Origin: Pseudomonas fluorescens
GTDB lineage: Bacteria > Pseudomonadota > Gammaproteobacteria > Pseudomonadales > Pseudomonadaceae
Assembly (NCBI RefSeq): GCF_002837185.1
Contig: NZ_KZ477990.1
Span: forward strand, 186,001-250,000
Direction: 5' to 3'
DNA: 64,000 nucleotides
The position numbers and the translations under genes are program-made. The notes under the pieces are model-generated. The model was not told the DNA's origin. It saw nothing but the letters and a program-made list of their open reading frames with translations, and did no database searches. This document shows, piece after piece, positions 10,034-20,143 of the stretch; the first letter of the stretch is position 1; the number at the start of each line of letters is the position of its first letter.

Positions 10034-10170
10034 TGATCGTTTCCACGCTCTGCGTGGGAATGACACCCGGGACGCTCCGCGTCCTGCTTTCAGCGAAAGA
10101 TCCGGCGCTTGCGCAAGGGCGACGCGGAACGTCTCGGGATGCTTTCCCACGAGGAGCGAAGGAGCGATCA
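10034..10170. repeat. 137-bp imperfect inverted-repeat element
   Basis: The left arm begins TGATCGTTTCCACGCTCTGC and continues into CCCGGGACGCTCCGCGTCC. The right arm, reverse-complemented, begins TGATCGCTCCTTCGCTCCTC and continues into CCCGAGACGTTCCGCGTC. The arms match over about 50 bp with scattered substitutions. It belongs to the 'CACGCTCTGCGTGGGAA' palindromic repeats scattered in Pseudomonas genomes, a non-autonomous repeat rather than a gene. The right arm is more diverged, suggesting decay. Confidence 0.75.
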
Positions 10171-10187
10171 ATGGGTAAATTCAGGGC

Positions 10188-10216
10188 AAAAAAAAGCCCC
10201 TTGTAAAAGGGGCTTT
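10188..10216 (-). terminator. Rho-independent terminator of argG
   Basis: On the minus strand, AAAGCCCCTT and AAGGGGCTTT arms enclose a four-base loop and are followed by a T run. It sits 19 bases after the argG stop. Confidence 0.9.
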
Positions 10217-10234
10217 CTCACAACAGCAAACCAC

Positions 10235-11452
<1,218 letters not shown>

Positions 11453-11581
11453 GCCATCACTCCACGGGGTTGTACGGAAAGGCAACGATTCTACCGATCA
11501 AAACCGCGAATTTACAGGGGCGCGACAGCAAATGAAGATAAAGCGACAGATTATGTCGAACGGGCGACCGATAATCGCACC

Positions 11582-12490
11582 TTACGAGGTCGCTGCAGGG
11601 TTGCTCGGCGCTACGGCCTGGGGTGCCGGTTTCTCGGGCGCCGCCACGCGCTCGAGTTGCACGTTGACCCGACGGTTGCGCGCTCGGTTGGCGGCATTGG
11701 TGTTGGGCGCCAAGGGGTAGCTTTCACCGTGGAAACGCAGAGTGATCTGGGATTCCGGGATGCCGTTGGCCTTGAAGTAGTCCATTACCGCCAAGGCACG
11801 GCGTCGTGACACATCACGGTTGGTCAGGCGGTTGCCGCTGTTATCCGAATGGCCGTTCAACTCGATATGGTTGACGGTGGGGTCGGCTTTCATGAACGCG
11901 ACAATCACTGACAGTTTCTTCCTGGCCGCTGCATCCAATTCGATGCCGCCACCGGGGAAACCGACTTCCGTCTGTTTGACCTGGTCGTAGTTCATCGGCA
12001 GCAGCTTGGTAGTACACAGCTGATAGTCGTTGTAGGCCTTGGCGAATTTCACCGGCAGCAGGCGAATTTCCGAGTAACCGCCTTCGCGTCCGTAATGCCG
12101 CACGGTCGGGCTGCGGCCTTCGAGCAAACCGCTGAAAAGACGCCCGGCCTGGGCCTGGGAACTGTTAAACAGCACATCACCGCTGCCGACGCGTACCGCA
12201 CCGAGGTTGATGTCGCCGCGGCCCGGTTGCCAGGGCGCGGCGGCGGCCAGCAACGTGGCGGAGCCGGCACCGAGCGATCCGCTATAGGCTTTCAGGCGAA
12301 AGGTCGCCTGCTCGCCCGCCCGGCGCACGAACTCGCCCGAGCCGAAATCGGTGATCGGCTGGGTCAGGCGGCACTCGAACTGATCGCCCTCCACTTTCCA
12401 CTCAATATTCTCCAGACGTGTCTGGAACGTGAGAGCCATCGCGGGCAGGCTGGCGAACACACTGAGCAGGGCTAGATAATGCTGGCGCAC
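11582..12490 (-). CDS. motY: flagellar protein MotY (OmpA-like, stator ring)
   Basis: Periplasmic protein needed for polar flagellar rotation, where it helps place the stator units around the motor. The 302 residues comprise a signal peptide (ending PAMA), an N-terminal MotY-specific domain, and a C-terminal OmpA/peptidoglycan-binding domain (about 190-285) with the motif HIELNGHSDNSGNRLTNRDVSRRRA. The GTG at 12490 is chosen because GGAG lies six bases upstream; a GTG four codons earlier would overlap that site. The argG-motY-pyrC-rnt order matches P. aeruginosa PA3525-PA3528. Confidence 0.92.
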   Translation of the reverse strand: MRQHYLALLSVFASLPAMALTFQTRLENIEWKVEGDQFECRLTQPITDFGSGEFVRRAGEQATFRLKAYSGSLGAGSATLLAAAAPWQPGRGDINLGAVRVGSGDVLFNSSQAQAGRLFSGLLEGRSPTVRHYGREGGYSEIRLLPVKFAKAYNDYQLCTTKLLPMNYDQVKQTEVGFPGGGIELDAAARKKLSVIVAFMKADPTVNHIELNGHSDNSGNRLTNRDVSRRRALAVMDYFKANGIPESQITLRFHGESYPLAPNTNAANRARNRRVNVQLERVAAPEKPAPQAVAPSNPAATS

Positions 12491-12646
12491 GGGAGGCTCC
12501 ACTGGTTTCTACAACACTTCAAAGCGTCATACATCGTTAAGGCATACCCAGTGCTATCGGTTGCATCCTGCAAAACTTGATAGCGAGTGCCTGCACGAGT
12601 CTTTTCCGGTAGCATTCCCACCAGATTGACCCGCCTGGAATCCCCA

Positions 12647-13693
12647 ATGTCCGACCGCCTGACCCTGCTGCGTCCCGACGACTGGCATATACATCTTCGC
12701 GATGGTGCTGCGTTACCCCACACCGTGGCCGATGTCGCGCGCACCTTTGGCCGCGCCATCATCATGCCTAACCTGGTACCTCCGGTGCGTAACGCCGAGC
12801 AAGCCGATGCCTATCGCCAGCGGATCCTCGCTGCACGACCGGCCGGCAGCCGCTTCGAACCGCTGATGGTGCTCTACCTCACCGACCGCACTCAGCCTTC
12901 GGAAATTCGCCAGGCCAAGGCCAGCGGCTTCGTGCACGCCGCCAAGCTGTACCCGGCCGGCGCGACCACCAACTCCGACTCCGGCGTGACCAGCATCGAC
13001 AAGATCCTGCCGGCCATCGAAGCCATGGCCGACGTGGGCATGCCGCTGTTGATCCACGGTGAGGTCACCCGTGGCGATGTCGACGTATTCGATCGCGAAA
13101 AGATCTTCATCGACGAACATATGCGCCGCGTGGTCGAGCTGTTCCCGACCCTCAAGGTGGTGTTCGAACACATCACCACCGCCGACGCCGTGCAGTTCGT
13201 CACCGAGGCTTCGGCCAACGTCGGCGCGACCATCACGGCACACCACCTGTTGTACAACCGCAACCACATGTTGGTGGGCGGGATTCGGCCGCACTTCTAT
13301 TGCCTGCCGATCCTCAAGCGCAACACCCACCAGGTGGCCTTGCTGGACGCCGCGACCAGCGGCAGCCCGAAGTTCTTCCTCGGCACCGATTCCGCGCCCC
13401 ACGCCCAGCACGCCAAGGAAGCCGCCTGCGGTTGCGCGGGTTGCTACACCGCGTTTGCCGCCATCGAGCTGTACGCTGAAGCGTTCGAACAACGCAATGC
13501 CCTGGACAAGCTTGAGGGTTTCGCCAGTCTCAACGGCCCGCGTTTCTATGGCCTGCCGGCCAATACCGACCGCATCACCCTGGTTCGTGAAGACTGGACC
13601 GCCCCCGCCAGCCTGCCCTTTGGCGAGTTGACCGTTATCCCGCTGCGCGCCGGTGAAACACTGCGCTGGCGCCTGCTGGAGGAAAGCAAGTGA
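12647..13693 (+). CDS. pyrC: dihydroorotase
   Basis: Zinc enzyme that cyclises carbamoyl-aspartate to dihydroorotate in pyrimidine synthesis. At 348 residues it is the class II (E. coli PyrC) type. The metal-binding HIHLRDG lies at residues 13-19, [14 protein letters not shown] carries the conserved lysine, and LIHGE, FEHITT and TDSAPH are further metal or catalytic motifs. The start [16 protein letters not shown] is the family start; the longer frame adds 20 unconserved codons. It is coupled to rnt by a GTGA overlap. Confidence 0.97.
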   Translation: MSDRLTLLRPDDWHIHLRDGAALPHTVADVARTFGRAIIMPNLVPPVRNAEQADAYRQRILAARPAGSRFEPLMVLYLTDRTQPSEIRQAKASGFVHAAKLYPAGATTNSDSGVTSIDKILPAIEAMADVGMPLLIHGEVTRGDVDVFDREKIFIDEHMRRVVELFPTLKVVFEHITTADAVQFVTEASANVGATITAHHLLYNRNHMLVGGIRPHFYCLPILKRNTHQVALLDAATSGSPKFFLGTDSAPHAQHAKEAACGCAGCYTAFAAIELYAEAFEQRNALDKLEGFASLNGPRFYGLPANTDRITLVREDWTAPASLPFGELTVIPLRAGETLRWRLLEESK

Positions 13694-14364
13694 GTGAAGA
13701 CCATTACGATGATGAACAGGAACACAGCGGTGGCGGCGGTTCGCGTCACCCGATGGCCGAGCGTTTCCGCGGCTACCTGCCTGTCGTTATCGACGTAGAA
13801 ACCGGCGGCTTCAATTGCGCCACCGACGCGTTGCTGGAAATTGCCGCGACAACCATCGGCATGGACGAGCAGGGGTTCGTGTACCCGGACCACACCCACT
13901 TCTTTCGCGTCGAGCCGTTTGAAGGTGCCAACATCGAAGCGGCTGCCCTGGAGTTCACCGGCATCAAGCTCGATCACCCGCTGCGCATGGCCGTGAGTGA
14001 AGAAGCCGCGCTGACCGACATCTTCCGTGGCGTGCGCAAGGCGCTGAAGGCCAATGGCTGCAAGCGTGCGATCCTGGTTGGGCACAACAGCAGTTTCGAC
14101 CTGGGCTTCCTCAACGCCGCCGTGGCGCGGCTGGACATGAAACGCAACCCGTTTCATCCGTTCTCCAGTTTCGACACCGCCACGCTCGCCGGCCTGGCCT
14201 ATGGTCAGACCGTGCTGGCGAAAGCCTGCCAGGCAGCCGGTATCGACTTCGACGGCCGCGAAGCTCATTCGGCCCGCTACGACACCGAGAAGACCGCCGA
14301 GCTGTTCTGCGGCATCGTCAATCGATGGAAACAGATGGGCGGCTGGGAAGACTTCGGCGACTGA
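13690..14364 (+). CDS. rnt: ribonuclease T
   Basis: A 3'-5' exoribonuclease of the DEDDh family that trims tRNA and other stable RNA 3' ends. The 224 residues contain the DEDD motifs: [11 protein letters not shown] (ExoI, residues about 33-43), [14 protein letters not shown] (ExoII) and the C-terminal [11 protein letters not shown] (ExoIII with catalytic His). The GTG start overlaps the pyrC stop in GTGA, so the two genes are translationally coupled. The length is normal. Confidence 0.97.
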   Translation: MSEDHYDDEQEHSGGGGSRHPMAERFRGYLPVVIDVETGGFNCATDALLEIAATTIGMDEQGFVYPDHTHFFRVEPFEGANIEAAALEFTGIKLDHPLRMAVSEEAALTDIFRGVRKALKANGCKRAILVGHNSSFDLGFLNAAVARLDMKRNPFHPFSSFDTATLAGLAYGQTVLAKACQAAGIDFDGREAHSARYDTEKTAELFCGIVNRWKQMGGWEDFGD

Positions 14365-14377
14365 GACTCCCTGCCCA

Positions 14378-14411
14378 TAAAAAAACCGGCCTTCTCAGGC
14401 CGGTTTTTTTC
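14378..14411. terminator. bidirectional terminator between rnt and the peroxiredoxin gene
   Basis: AAAACCGGCCT, loop TCTC, AGGCCGGTTTT with an A run before and a T run after. It serves two convergent genes. Confidence 0.92.
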
Positions 14412-14426
14412 TACCTTGAATCCGGC

Positions 14427-15029
14427 TTACAGCTTGCCGGCGTTCTCGGTCAGGTAAGCCGCCACACCTTCGGTGGAAGCGGTCATGCCTTTGTCGCCTT
14501 TCTTCCAGTTGGCAGGGCAGACTTCGCCGTGCTCTTCGTGGAATTGCAGCGCGTCGACCAGGCGAATCAGCTCTTCCATGTTACGGCCCAGCGGCAGGTC
14601 GTTGATGATCTGGGAGCGCACAACGCCCTTGTCGTCGATCAGGAACGCGCCACGGAAAGCCACACCGCCTTCGGACTCGACGTCGTAGGCCTTGGCGATA
14701 TCGTGCTTCATATCGGCAGCCATGGTGTATTTGACTTTACCGATGCCGCCATCGTTGATGGCCGTGTTGCGCCAGGCATTGTGGGTGAAGTGGGAGTCGA
14801 TGGAAACGGCGACCACTTCAACGTTGCGTGCCTTGAAATCGTCCATGCGGTGATCCAGAGCGATCAGCTCGGATGGGCAGACGAAGGTGAAGTCCAGCGG
14901 GTAGAAGAACACCAGGCCGTATTTGCCTTTGATGGCTTCAGACAGTTTGAAGCTGTCTACGATTTCGCCATTGCCGAGGACGGCAGGTACGTCGAAATCC
15001 GGGGCTTGTTTGCCGACGAGTACGCTCAT
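14427..15029 (-). CDS. typical 2-Cys peroxiredoxin (AhpC/TSA family)
   Basis: Thiol peroxidase that reduces hydrogen and organic peroxides. The 200 residues have the peroxidatic Cys in DFTFVCPSEL (about residue 51) and a resolving Cys in EVCPANWKKG near the C-terminus, so it is a typical 2-Cys enzyme. A strong AGGAG-type site precedes the ATG. It matches the gene between rnt and bfd in P. aeruginosa (PA3529). Close linkage to bfd, bfr and grxD puts it in an iron/oxidative-stress neighbourhood. No dedicated reductase (AhpF) gene is nearby. Confidence 0.94.
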   Translation of the reverse strand: MSVLVGKQAPDFDVPAVLGNGEIVDSFKLSEAIKGKYGLVFFYPLDFTFVCPSELIALDHRMDDFKARNVEVVAVSIDSHFTHNAWRNTAINDGGIGKVKYTMAADMKHDIAKAYDVESEGGVAFRGAFLIDDKGVVRSQIINDLPLGRNMEELIRLVDALQFHEEHGEVCPANWKKGDKGMTASTEGVAAYLTENAGKL

Positions 15030-15207
15030 TGGATATCTCCTGATGAAGGGGTGACGATTGAAGTAACAGGACCAGCGTCGAGTCTGCCATGCATTGGCGA
15101 CAGACCTGTGACGCGGTCACGCTTCGTAAAGACCGACCATCATACACCGAAAAAACCGTTCGTCAGCGCGCAGGCAATACCCAAGGGACGGCTGACGAAA
15201 CTACTTT

Positions 15208-15226
15208 GACAATCATTCTCGTTAAC
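15208..15226 (+). promoter_or_regulatory. candidate Fur box upstream of bfd
   Basis: GACAATCATTCTCGTTAAC matches 13 of 19 positions of the Fur consensus GATAATGATAATCATTATC. It lies 46 bp before the bfd start, overlapping a TTGACA-like -35. Fur control of bfd is known in P. aeruginosa. Confidence 0.7.
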
Positions 15227-15272
15227 ATTAAGATCCATCCCACTTAAGCCCTAACCCGCGACGGTTCTCCTT

Positions 15273-15491
15273 ATGTATGTGTGCCTCTGTACTGGCGTCA
15301 CCGACGGACAAATCCGCGAAGCAATCTATGAAGGTTGCTGCAGCTACAAGGAAGTGCGTGAAACCACCGGTGTTGCCAGCCAGTGCGGTAAATGCGCATG
15401 CCTCGCCAAACAAGTGGTACGGGAAACCCTCACGCAGTTGCAGACAGCCCAGGCTGCGGCGCCGTATTCAGCAGAATTTACACACGCTTAA
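15273..15491 (+). CDS. bfd: bacterioferritin-associated ferredoxin Bfd
   Basis: A 72-residue [2Fe-2S] protein that docks on bacterioferritin and passes electrons through the haem to release stored iron. The four cluster ligands C4, C6, C38 and C41 are present in the pattern CLC...CGKC. It lies directly upstream of the bacterioferritin gene and behind a Fur-like box, consistent with production under iron limitation. A terminator separates it from bfr, so the two are probably regulated independently. Confidence 0.96.
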   Translation: MYVCLCTGVTDGQIREAIYEGCCSYKEVRETTGVASQCGKCACLAKQVVRETLTQLQTAQAAAPYSAEFTHA

Positions 15492-15507
15492 ATAGGCGTG
15501 TTTTAGA

Positions 15508-15534
15508 GAGCCGGACCCTGTGTCCGGTTTTTTT
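15508..15534 (+). terminator. Rho-independent terminator of bfd
   Basis: CCGGAC and GTCCGG arms around CCTGT, followed by seven T. Confidence 0.9.
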
Positions 15535-15691
15535 ATGTCTGCAATTCAATTAGTTAGCGCCAAGACGCGGAACACAAACATTCTTATTCCGATTAATTTT
15601 CATTTATTATTCAATAACTTAGGTTTGACACCAGGATTGTCGCCGCTCAAACTCTGCCCATACACAGCGATTACAGGGCAGGACCCCAGTC

Positions 15692-16162
15692 ATGAAAGGC
15701 GACATCTCAGTCATCCAGCAACTCAACAAAATCCTTGCCAATGAACTGGTCGCGATCAATCAGTACTTTCTGCATGCACGCATGTACGACGATTGGGGCC
15801 TGGAAAAGCTGGGCAAGCGCGAATACAAAGAATCGATCAAAGCCATGAAGGACGCCGATGCGCTGATCAAACGCATCCTGTTCCTGGAAGGCCTGCCGAA
15901 TGTGCAGGACCTGGGCAAGCTGAATATCGGCGAACACACCCATGAAATGATCAGCAGCGACCTGGGCTTTGAACGCAAAAGCCACAGCGACCTCAAGGCC
16001 GCCATCGCGCACTGCGAAGCCACCGGCGACTATGGCAGCCGCGAATTGCTGGAAGATATCCTGGAAGACCAGGAAGAGCACATCGACTGGCTCGAAACCC
16101 AACTGGGCCTGATCGACAAAGTCAGCCTGGAAAACTACCTGCAATCGCAGATGGGCGAATAA
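15692..16162 (+). CDS. bfr: bacterioferritin, haem-binding subunit lacking ferroxidase ligands
   Basis: Iron-storage protein of 156 residues, the normal length. The haem ligand Met52 is present. Of the six usual ferroxidase-centre ligands (E18, E51, H54, E94, E127, H130), three are replaced: position 51 is Ala, 54 is Asp and 127 is Gln. E18, E94 and H130 remain. Compared with P. aeruginosa BfrB, which occupies the same locus, this subunit should bind haem but not oxidise iron by itself. Some bacteria (P. putida, Neisseria) build mixed 24-mers from a ferroxidase subunit and a haem subunit, and this looks like the haem partner. The ferroxidase subunit would have to be encoded elsewhere. Confidence 0.93.
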   Translation: MKGDISVIQQLNKILANELVAINQYFLHARMYDDWGLEKLGKREYKESIKAMKDADALIKRILFLEGLPNVQDLGKLNIGEHTHEMISSDLGFERKSHSDLKAAIAHCEATGDYGSRELLEDILEDQEEHIDWLETQLGLIDKVSLENYLQSQMGE

Positions 16163-16179
16163 CCCCAAGCGTTCGGGTA

Positions 16180-16219
16180 CAAAAAAGCCCCGCTCTCCAG
16201 TGAGAAGCGGGGCTTTTTA
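16180..16219. terminator. bidirectional terminator between bfr and grxD
   Basis: AAAAAGCCCCGCT and AGCGGGGCTTTTT arms with a 10-12-base loop; A run on one side and T run on the other. Confidence 0.92.
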
Positions 16220-16243
16220 TTGCGTGGCTTTTTTACAAGGGCA

Positions 16244-16582
16244 TCACGCTTCAGTCTTGGCTGCCGCTTTTTGCGCCGCGTCTTTGATCAGCGCTTGCAA
16301 CGAGCCATCAGCTGCCATTTCAGTGATGATGTCGCTGCCGCCGACCAGTTCACCGGCTACCCACAGCTGCGGGAACGTCGGCCAGTTGGCGTACTTTGGC
16401 AGGTTCGCGCGGATTTCAGGGTTTTGCAGGATATCCACGTAGGCAAACTTCTCGCCACACTGCATCACAGCCTGGGAAGCCTTCGCGGAGAAACCGCACT
16501 GGGGAGCGTTTGGCGCGCCTTTCATGTAAAGCAGAATGGTGTTGTTGGCAATCTGCTCTTTGATCGTTTCGATGATATCCAT
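16244..16582 (-). CDS. grxD: monothiol glutaredoxin, Grx4 type
   Basis: A 112-residue glutaredoxin with the single-cysteine active site CGFS (residues 29-32) and the conserved WPTFPQLWV and GGSDI segments. In this family a glutathione-ligated [2Fe-2S] cluster bridges two subunits or binds a BolA partner, so the role is iron-sulfur trafficking rather than disulfide reduction. The C-terminus is an Ala/Lys-rich tail. It follows bfr convergently, as in P. aeruginosa (PA3533). Confidence 0.96.
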   Translation of the reverse strand: MDIIETIKEQIANNTILLYMKGAPNAPQCGFSAKASQAVMQCGEKFAYVDILQNPEIRANLPKYANWPTFPQLWVAGELVGGSDIITEMAADGSLQALIKDAAQKAAAKTEA

Positions 16583-16681
16583 GGAACACCTCTGCAGGAA
16601 CTTTGCGACTCACGGGTCGGCACGGTGGCGCATTGTAACGCAAAAAACCTGCAGGATGCTCGGGCGCGCCGACAGCCAACC

Positions 16682-18790
16682 TCAAGCTGCCGAAACGTTC
16701 ACCGGTACGCCGTTGAGCGCCGCATTGCCCGACAGCTCGTCCAATTGCCGTTCGTCGGTCAAGTCGTTGGCACTCGCCCCGGGCTGGCTGCTGGCGATGC
16801 TCATCTGCACCCCCGGGCGCCCGTGCCCCCAGCCGTGGGGCAGGCTGACCACGCCAGGCATCATGTCCGTGCTGGCCACCACTTCGATTTCGACCATGCC
16901 GATGCGCGAACTGACCCGTACCCGCTGACCGTCGCTCAATTGCCGACTGGCCAGGTCGTCGGGGTGCATCAGCAGTTGATGGCGCGGCTTGCCCTTCACC
17001 AGGCGGTGATAGTTATGCATCCAGGAATTATTACTGCGCACATGACGACGGCCAACCAGCAGCAGTTCGTCAGCCACCGGCGCCGGTTGCGCGGCAAAAC
17101 GCGCCAGGTCAGCCAGGATCACCGCCGGCGCCGCCTGCACCTTGCCGTCGGCGGTCTTCAGCCGCTCGGCCAGGTTTGGCTTGAGCGGCCCCAGGTCCAC
17201 GCCATGGGGATGATCGGCCAGCATCGCCACTGACAGCTGGTGCGCAGAGGCATCCCCGTAAGTCCCGGCGCGCAATCCAAAGTCGATCATCTGCGCGGGC
17301 GGCATCGTCGGCTTGAGCACCACACCGGTATGTGCCGCAAACGCCTTGGCCAGGCCGACGAAGATTTCCCAGTCGTGCAGCGCACCTTCAGGTTTGGGCA
17401 GGATCGCGCGGTTGAAGCGTGTGACATTGCGCACCGCGAACATATTGAAGGTGGTGTCGTAGTGATCATTCTCCAATGCCGATGTGGACGGCAGGATCAG
17501 GTCGGCATAGCGCGTGGTCTCGTTGATGTAGAGGTCGACACTGACCATGAACTCCAACCCCTCCAGCGCCTGCTCCAGCTGACGGCCGTTGGGCGTCGAC
17601 AATACCGGGTTGCCGGCCACCGTCACCAGGGCGCGGATTTGCCCTTCACCCTCGGTGAGCATCTCCTCGGCCAACGCAGACACCGGCAGCTCGCCGCCGT
17701 ATTCAGGCCGTCCGGACACGCGGCTTTGCCAGCGGTTGAAATGCCCGCCTCCGGTCGACGCCACCAGGTCCACCGCCGGCGTGGTGCACAAGGCGCCGCC
17801 CACGCGGTCCAGATTGCCGGTGACCAGATTGATCAACTGCACCAGCCAATGACACAGCGTACCGAATGCCTGGGTCGAGACGCCCATGCGCCCATAACAC
17901 ACAGCCTTGTCCGCTGCAGCGAAGTCACGCGCCAACTGGCGGATCTGCTCGGCAGGCACCGCGCACTGACGGCTCATGGCCTCGGCGGTGAACCCGGCGA
18001 TCGCCTGGCGCACGCTTTCAAGCCCCTCGACCGGCAAATGGCTGTCGCGGGTCAACCCTTCTGCAAACAGTGTGTTGAGCAGCCCGAACAACAAGGCCGC
18101 GTCGCCGCCGGGACGTACGAACAGATGCTGATCGGCAATCGCCGCCGTCTCACTGCGTCGCGGGTCAACTACCACCACTTTGCCGCCCCGGGCCTGAATC
18201 GCCTTGAGGCGTTTCTCGACATCGGGCACGGTCATGATGCTGCCATTGGAGGCGAGCGGGTTACCGCCCAGGATCAACATGAAGTCGGTGTGGTCGATGT
18301 CCGGAATGGGCAGCAACAGGCCATGGCCGTACATCAGGTGACTCGAGAGGTGATGGGGCAGTTGGTCCACCGACGTTGCGGAGTATCGGTTACGGGTCTT
18401 GAGCAGGCCAAGAAAGTAATTGCTGTGGGTCATCAGCCCGTAGTTATGCACGCTGGGGTTGCCTTGATACACCGCCACCGCATTCTGCCCATGCCTGGCC
18501 TGGATGCCCGCAAGGCGTTCGGCTACCAGCGCAAACGCGTCTTCCCACGGGATCGGTTGCCACTCGCTGCCCACGCGCAACATGGGCTGGTGCAGGCGGT
18601 CCGGATCATTCTGGATATCCTGCAACGCCACGGCTTTAGGACAGATGTGCCCGCGACTGAACGTGTCCAGCGGGTCGCCTTTGATTGAGGTGATCGCCAG
18701 GCCGCCGTCGTCGCCTCGGGTGGTTTCCAGCGTCAGGCCGCAAATGGCTTCGCACAGGTGGCAGGCACGGTGGTGGAGAGTCTTGGTCAT
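16682..18790 (-). CDS. molybdopterin oxidoreductase, FdhF/NarB-like, substrate unknown
   Basis: A 702-residue protein of the DMSO-reductase superfamily. The N-terminal [4Fe-4S] ligands are C10, C13, C17 and C50. The molybdopterin domain follows (GDPLDTFSRGHICPKA, LILGGNPLASNGS, VVVDPRRSETAAIADQHLFVRPG). A dinucleotide-binding domain closes the chain (MHPDDLASRQLSDGQRVRVSSRIG). There is no twin-arginine signal, so it is probably cytoplasmic. No electron-transfer or chaperone subunit gene is adjacent, and no Cys or Sec is obvious at the usual molybdenum-ligand position. P. aeruginosa carries the same gene in this place (PA3534). The reaction cannot be assigned. Confidence 0.85.
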   Translation of the reverse strand: MTKTLHHRACHLCEAICGLTLETTRGDDGGLAITSIKGDPLDTFSRGHICPKAVALQDIQNDPDRLHQPMLRVGSEWQPIPWEDAFALVAERLAGIQARHGQNAVAVYQGNPSVHNYGLMTHSNYFLGLLKTRNRYSATSVDQLPHHLSSHLMYGHGLLLPIPDIDHTDFMLILGGNPLASNGSIMTVPDVEKRLKAIQARGGKVVVVDPRRSETAAIADQHLFVRPGGDAALLFGLLNTLFAEGLTRDSHLPVEGLESVRQAIAGFTAEAMSRQCAVPAEQIRQLARDFAAADKAVCYGRMGVSTQAFGTLCHWLVQLINLVTGNLDRVGGALCTTPAVDLVASTGGGHFNRWQSRVSGRPEYGGELPVSALAEEMLTEGEGQIRALVTVAGNPVLSTPNGRQLEQALEGLEFMVSVDLYINETTRYADLILPSTSALENDHYDTTFNMFAVRNVTRFNRAILPKPEGALHDWEIFVGLAKAFAAHTGVVLKPTMPPAQMIDFGLRAGTYGDASAHQLSVAMLADHPHGVDLGPLKPNLAERLKTADGKVQAAPAVILADLARFAAQPAPVADELLLVGRRHVRSNNSWMHNYHRLVKGKPRHQLLMHPDDLASRQLSDGQRVRVSSRIGMVEIEVVASTDMMPGVVSLPHGWGHGRPGVQMSIASSQPGASANDLTDERQLDELSGNAALNGVPVNVSAA

Positions 18791-19219
18791 GGCCAGTCTC
18801 TTTTATAAGGGCTTTGTTCAACTATGGGCCGCGCCCACGCGGTGCGCCAGCAACGTTCGCGCGGTGAATCGGCGGCTATAGGCCAGGACATGGCTAAACG
18901 TTAGTAAATGTTTCAGAAACCCTCCTACAGGCGCTGTAATCCGATACACCGGGCCCGCGGGCGCCTCTGCGCATTGCCAAACGTCTCGGGGCCAGTGTAC
19001 AAATGGGCCGCTGCTGTCAGGAAACCGTCTTCAAACGCGCTTAGGCGCCCTGCTTGAACACCTCTAAAAACCGTAGCCTATTGGTAAGACGCGACATTTA
19101 ATGTCAATATCGCGCCTTCCCCTATTTCGTCGCCCCGTGCGGCTTTCGCCGCAGGTCTCGCCCGTTGTCACAATAAACAAGGCTTTGAGTATCTGCGGTC
19201 TGTTGCAAAAAGGTAGTTA
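18791..19219. other. intergenic region upstream of argF and the molybdoenzyme gene
   Basis: About 430 bp between divergent genes. It holds a candidate ArgR half-site and GC-rich short palindromes near 18950-18965, and otherwise nothing recognisable as a gene. Confidence 0.6.
19081..19096 (-). promoter_or_regulatory. candidate ArgR half-site upstream of argF
   Basis: On the minus strand TGTCGCGTCTTACCAA fits the Pseudomonas ArgR half-site TGTCGC-N8-AA. It lies about 125-140 bp before argF, a gene known to be arginine-repressed in Pseudomonas. A second, weaker match may follow on the plus strand at TGTCAATATCGCG. Confidence 0.4.
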
Positions 19220-19222
19220 ATG

Positions 19223-20143
19223 ATGAGCGCAAGGCACTTTCTCTCCCTGATGGATTGCACGCCCGAAGAGCTGGTCAGCGTGATCCGTCGAGGCATTGAG
19301 CTTAAAGACCTGCGTAACCGCGGCGTACTGTTTGAGCCTTTGAAAAATCGCGTGCTCGGGATGATTTTCGAGAAGTCCTCGACTCGCACCCGCCTGTCCT
19401 TCGAAGCCGGCATGATTCAGCTGGGTGGCCAGGCTATCTTCCTGTCGCCACGCGATACCCAATTGGGCCGTGGCGAGCCGATCAGCGATTGCGCCATCGT
19501 CATGTCGCGCATGCTCGATGCCGTGATGATCCGTACCTTCGCCCACAGCACCCTGACCGAGTTTGCCGCCAACTCGCGCGTGCCGGTGATCAACGGCCTG
19601 TCCGATGACCTGCACCCGTGCCAGTTGCTGGCCGACATGCAAACCTTCCTCGAACACCGCGGCTCGATCCAGGGCAAGACCGTGGCCTGGGTCGGCGACG
19701 GCAACAATATGTGCAACAGCTATATAGAAGCCGCCATCCAGTTCGACTTCCACCTGCGCATCGCCTGCCCCGAGGGTTACGAACCCGCCGCCGAGTTCAT
19801 GGCCAAGGCTGATGGCCGCGTGCAACTGCTGCGCGATCCGAAGGATGCGGTGGTCGGCGCCCATCTGGTCAGCACCGACGTCTGGACCTCCATGGGCCAG
19901 GAAGATGAAACCGCCAAGCGCCTGGCCCTGTTCGCGCCATTCCAGGTGACCCGCGCCCTGCTCGACCTGGCCGCGCCGGACGTGTTGTTCATGCACTGCC
20001 TCCCCGCCCACCGTGGCGAGGAAATCAGCCTCGACCTGCTCGACGACCCGCGCTCGGTCGCCTGGGACCAGGCCGAAAACCGTCTGCATGCGCAAAAGGC
20101 CCTGCTCGAATTTCTCGTCCCGCCGTCGTATCACCACGCATGA
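19223..20143 (+). CDS. argF: ornithine carbamoyltransferase, anabolic
   Basis: Transfers a carbamoyl group to ornithine to form citrulline for arginine synthesis. The 306-residue protein starts [17 protein letters not shown] as in the P. aeruginosa anabolic enzyme. It carries the carbamoyl-phosphate motif SSTRTR, the ornithine loop and HCLPAHRG near the end. Two ATGs are adjacent (19220 and 19223); the second matches the family start and has AAGG nine bases upstream. It overlaps the following ABC ATPase gene by ATGA. Confidence 0.96.
   Translation: MSARHFLSLMDCTPEELVSVIRRGIELKDLRNRGVLFEPLKNRVLGMIFEKSSTRTRLSFEAGMIQLGGQAIFLSPRDTQLGRGEPISDCAIVMSRMLDAVMIRTFAHSTLTEFAANSRVPVINGLSDDLHPCQLLADMQTFLEHRGSIQGKTVAWVGDGNNMCNSYIEAAIQFDFHLRIACPEGYEPAAEFMAKADGRVQLLRDPKDAVVGAHLVSTDVWTSMGQEDETAKRLALFAPFQVTRALLDLAAPDVLFMHCLPAHRGEEISLDLLDDPRSVAWDQAENRLHAQKALLEFLVPPSYHHA

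Noticed and set aside
9467..10206. Short open frames in the AT-rich gap and across the inverted repeat
   Set aside because: No Shine-Dalgarno sites, no conserved features, and one simply reads through the palindromic element.
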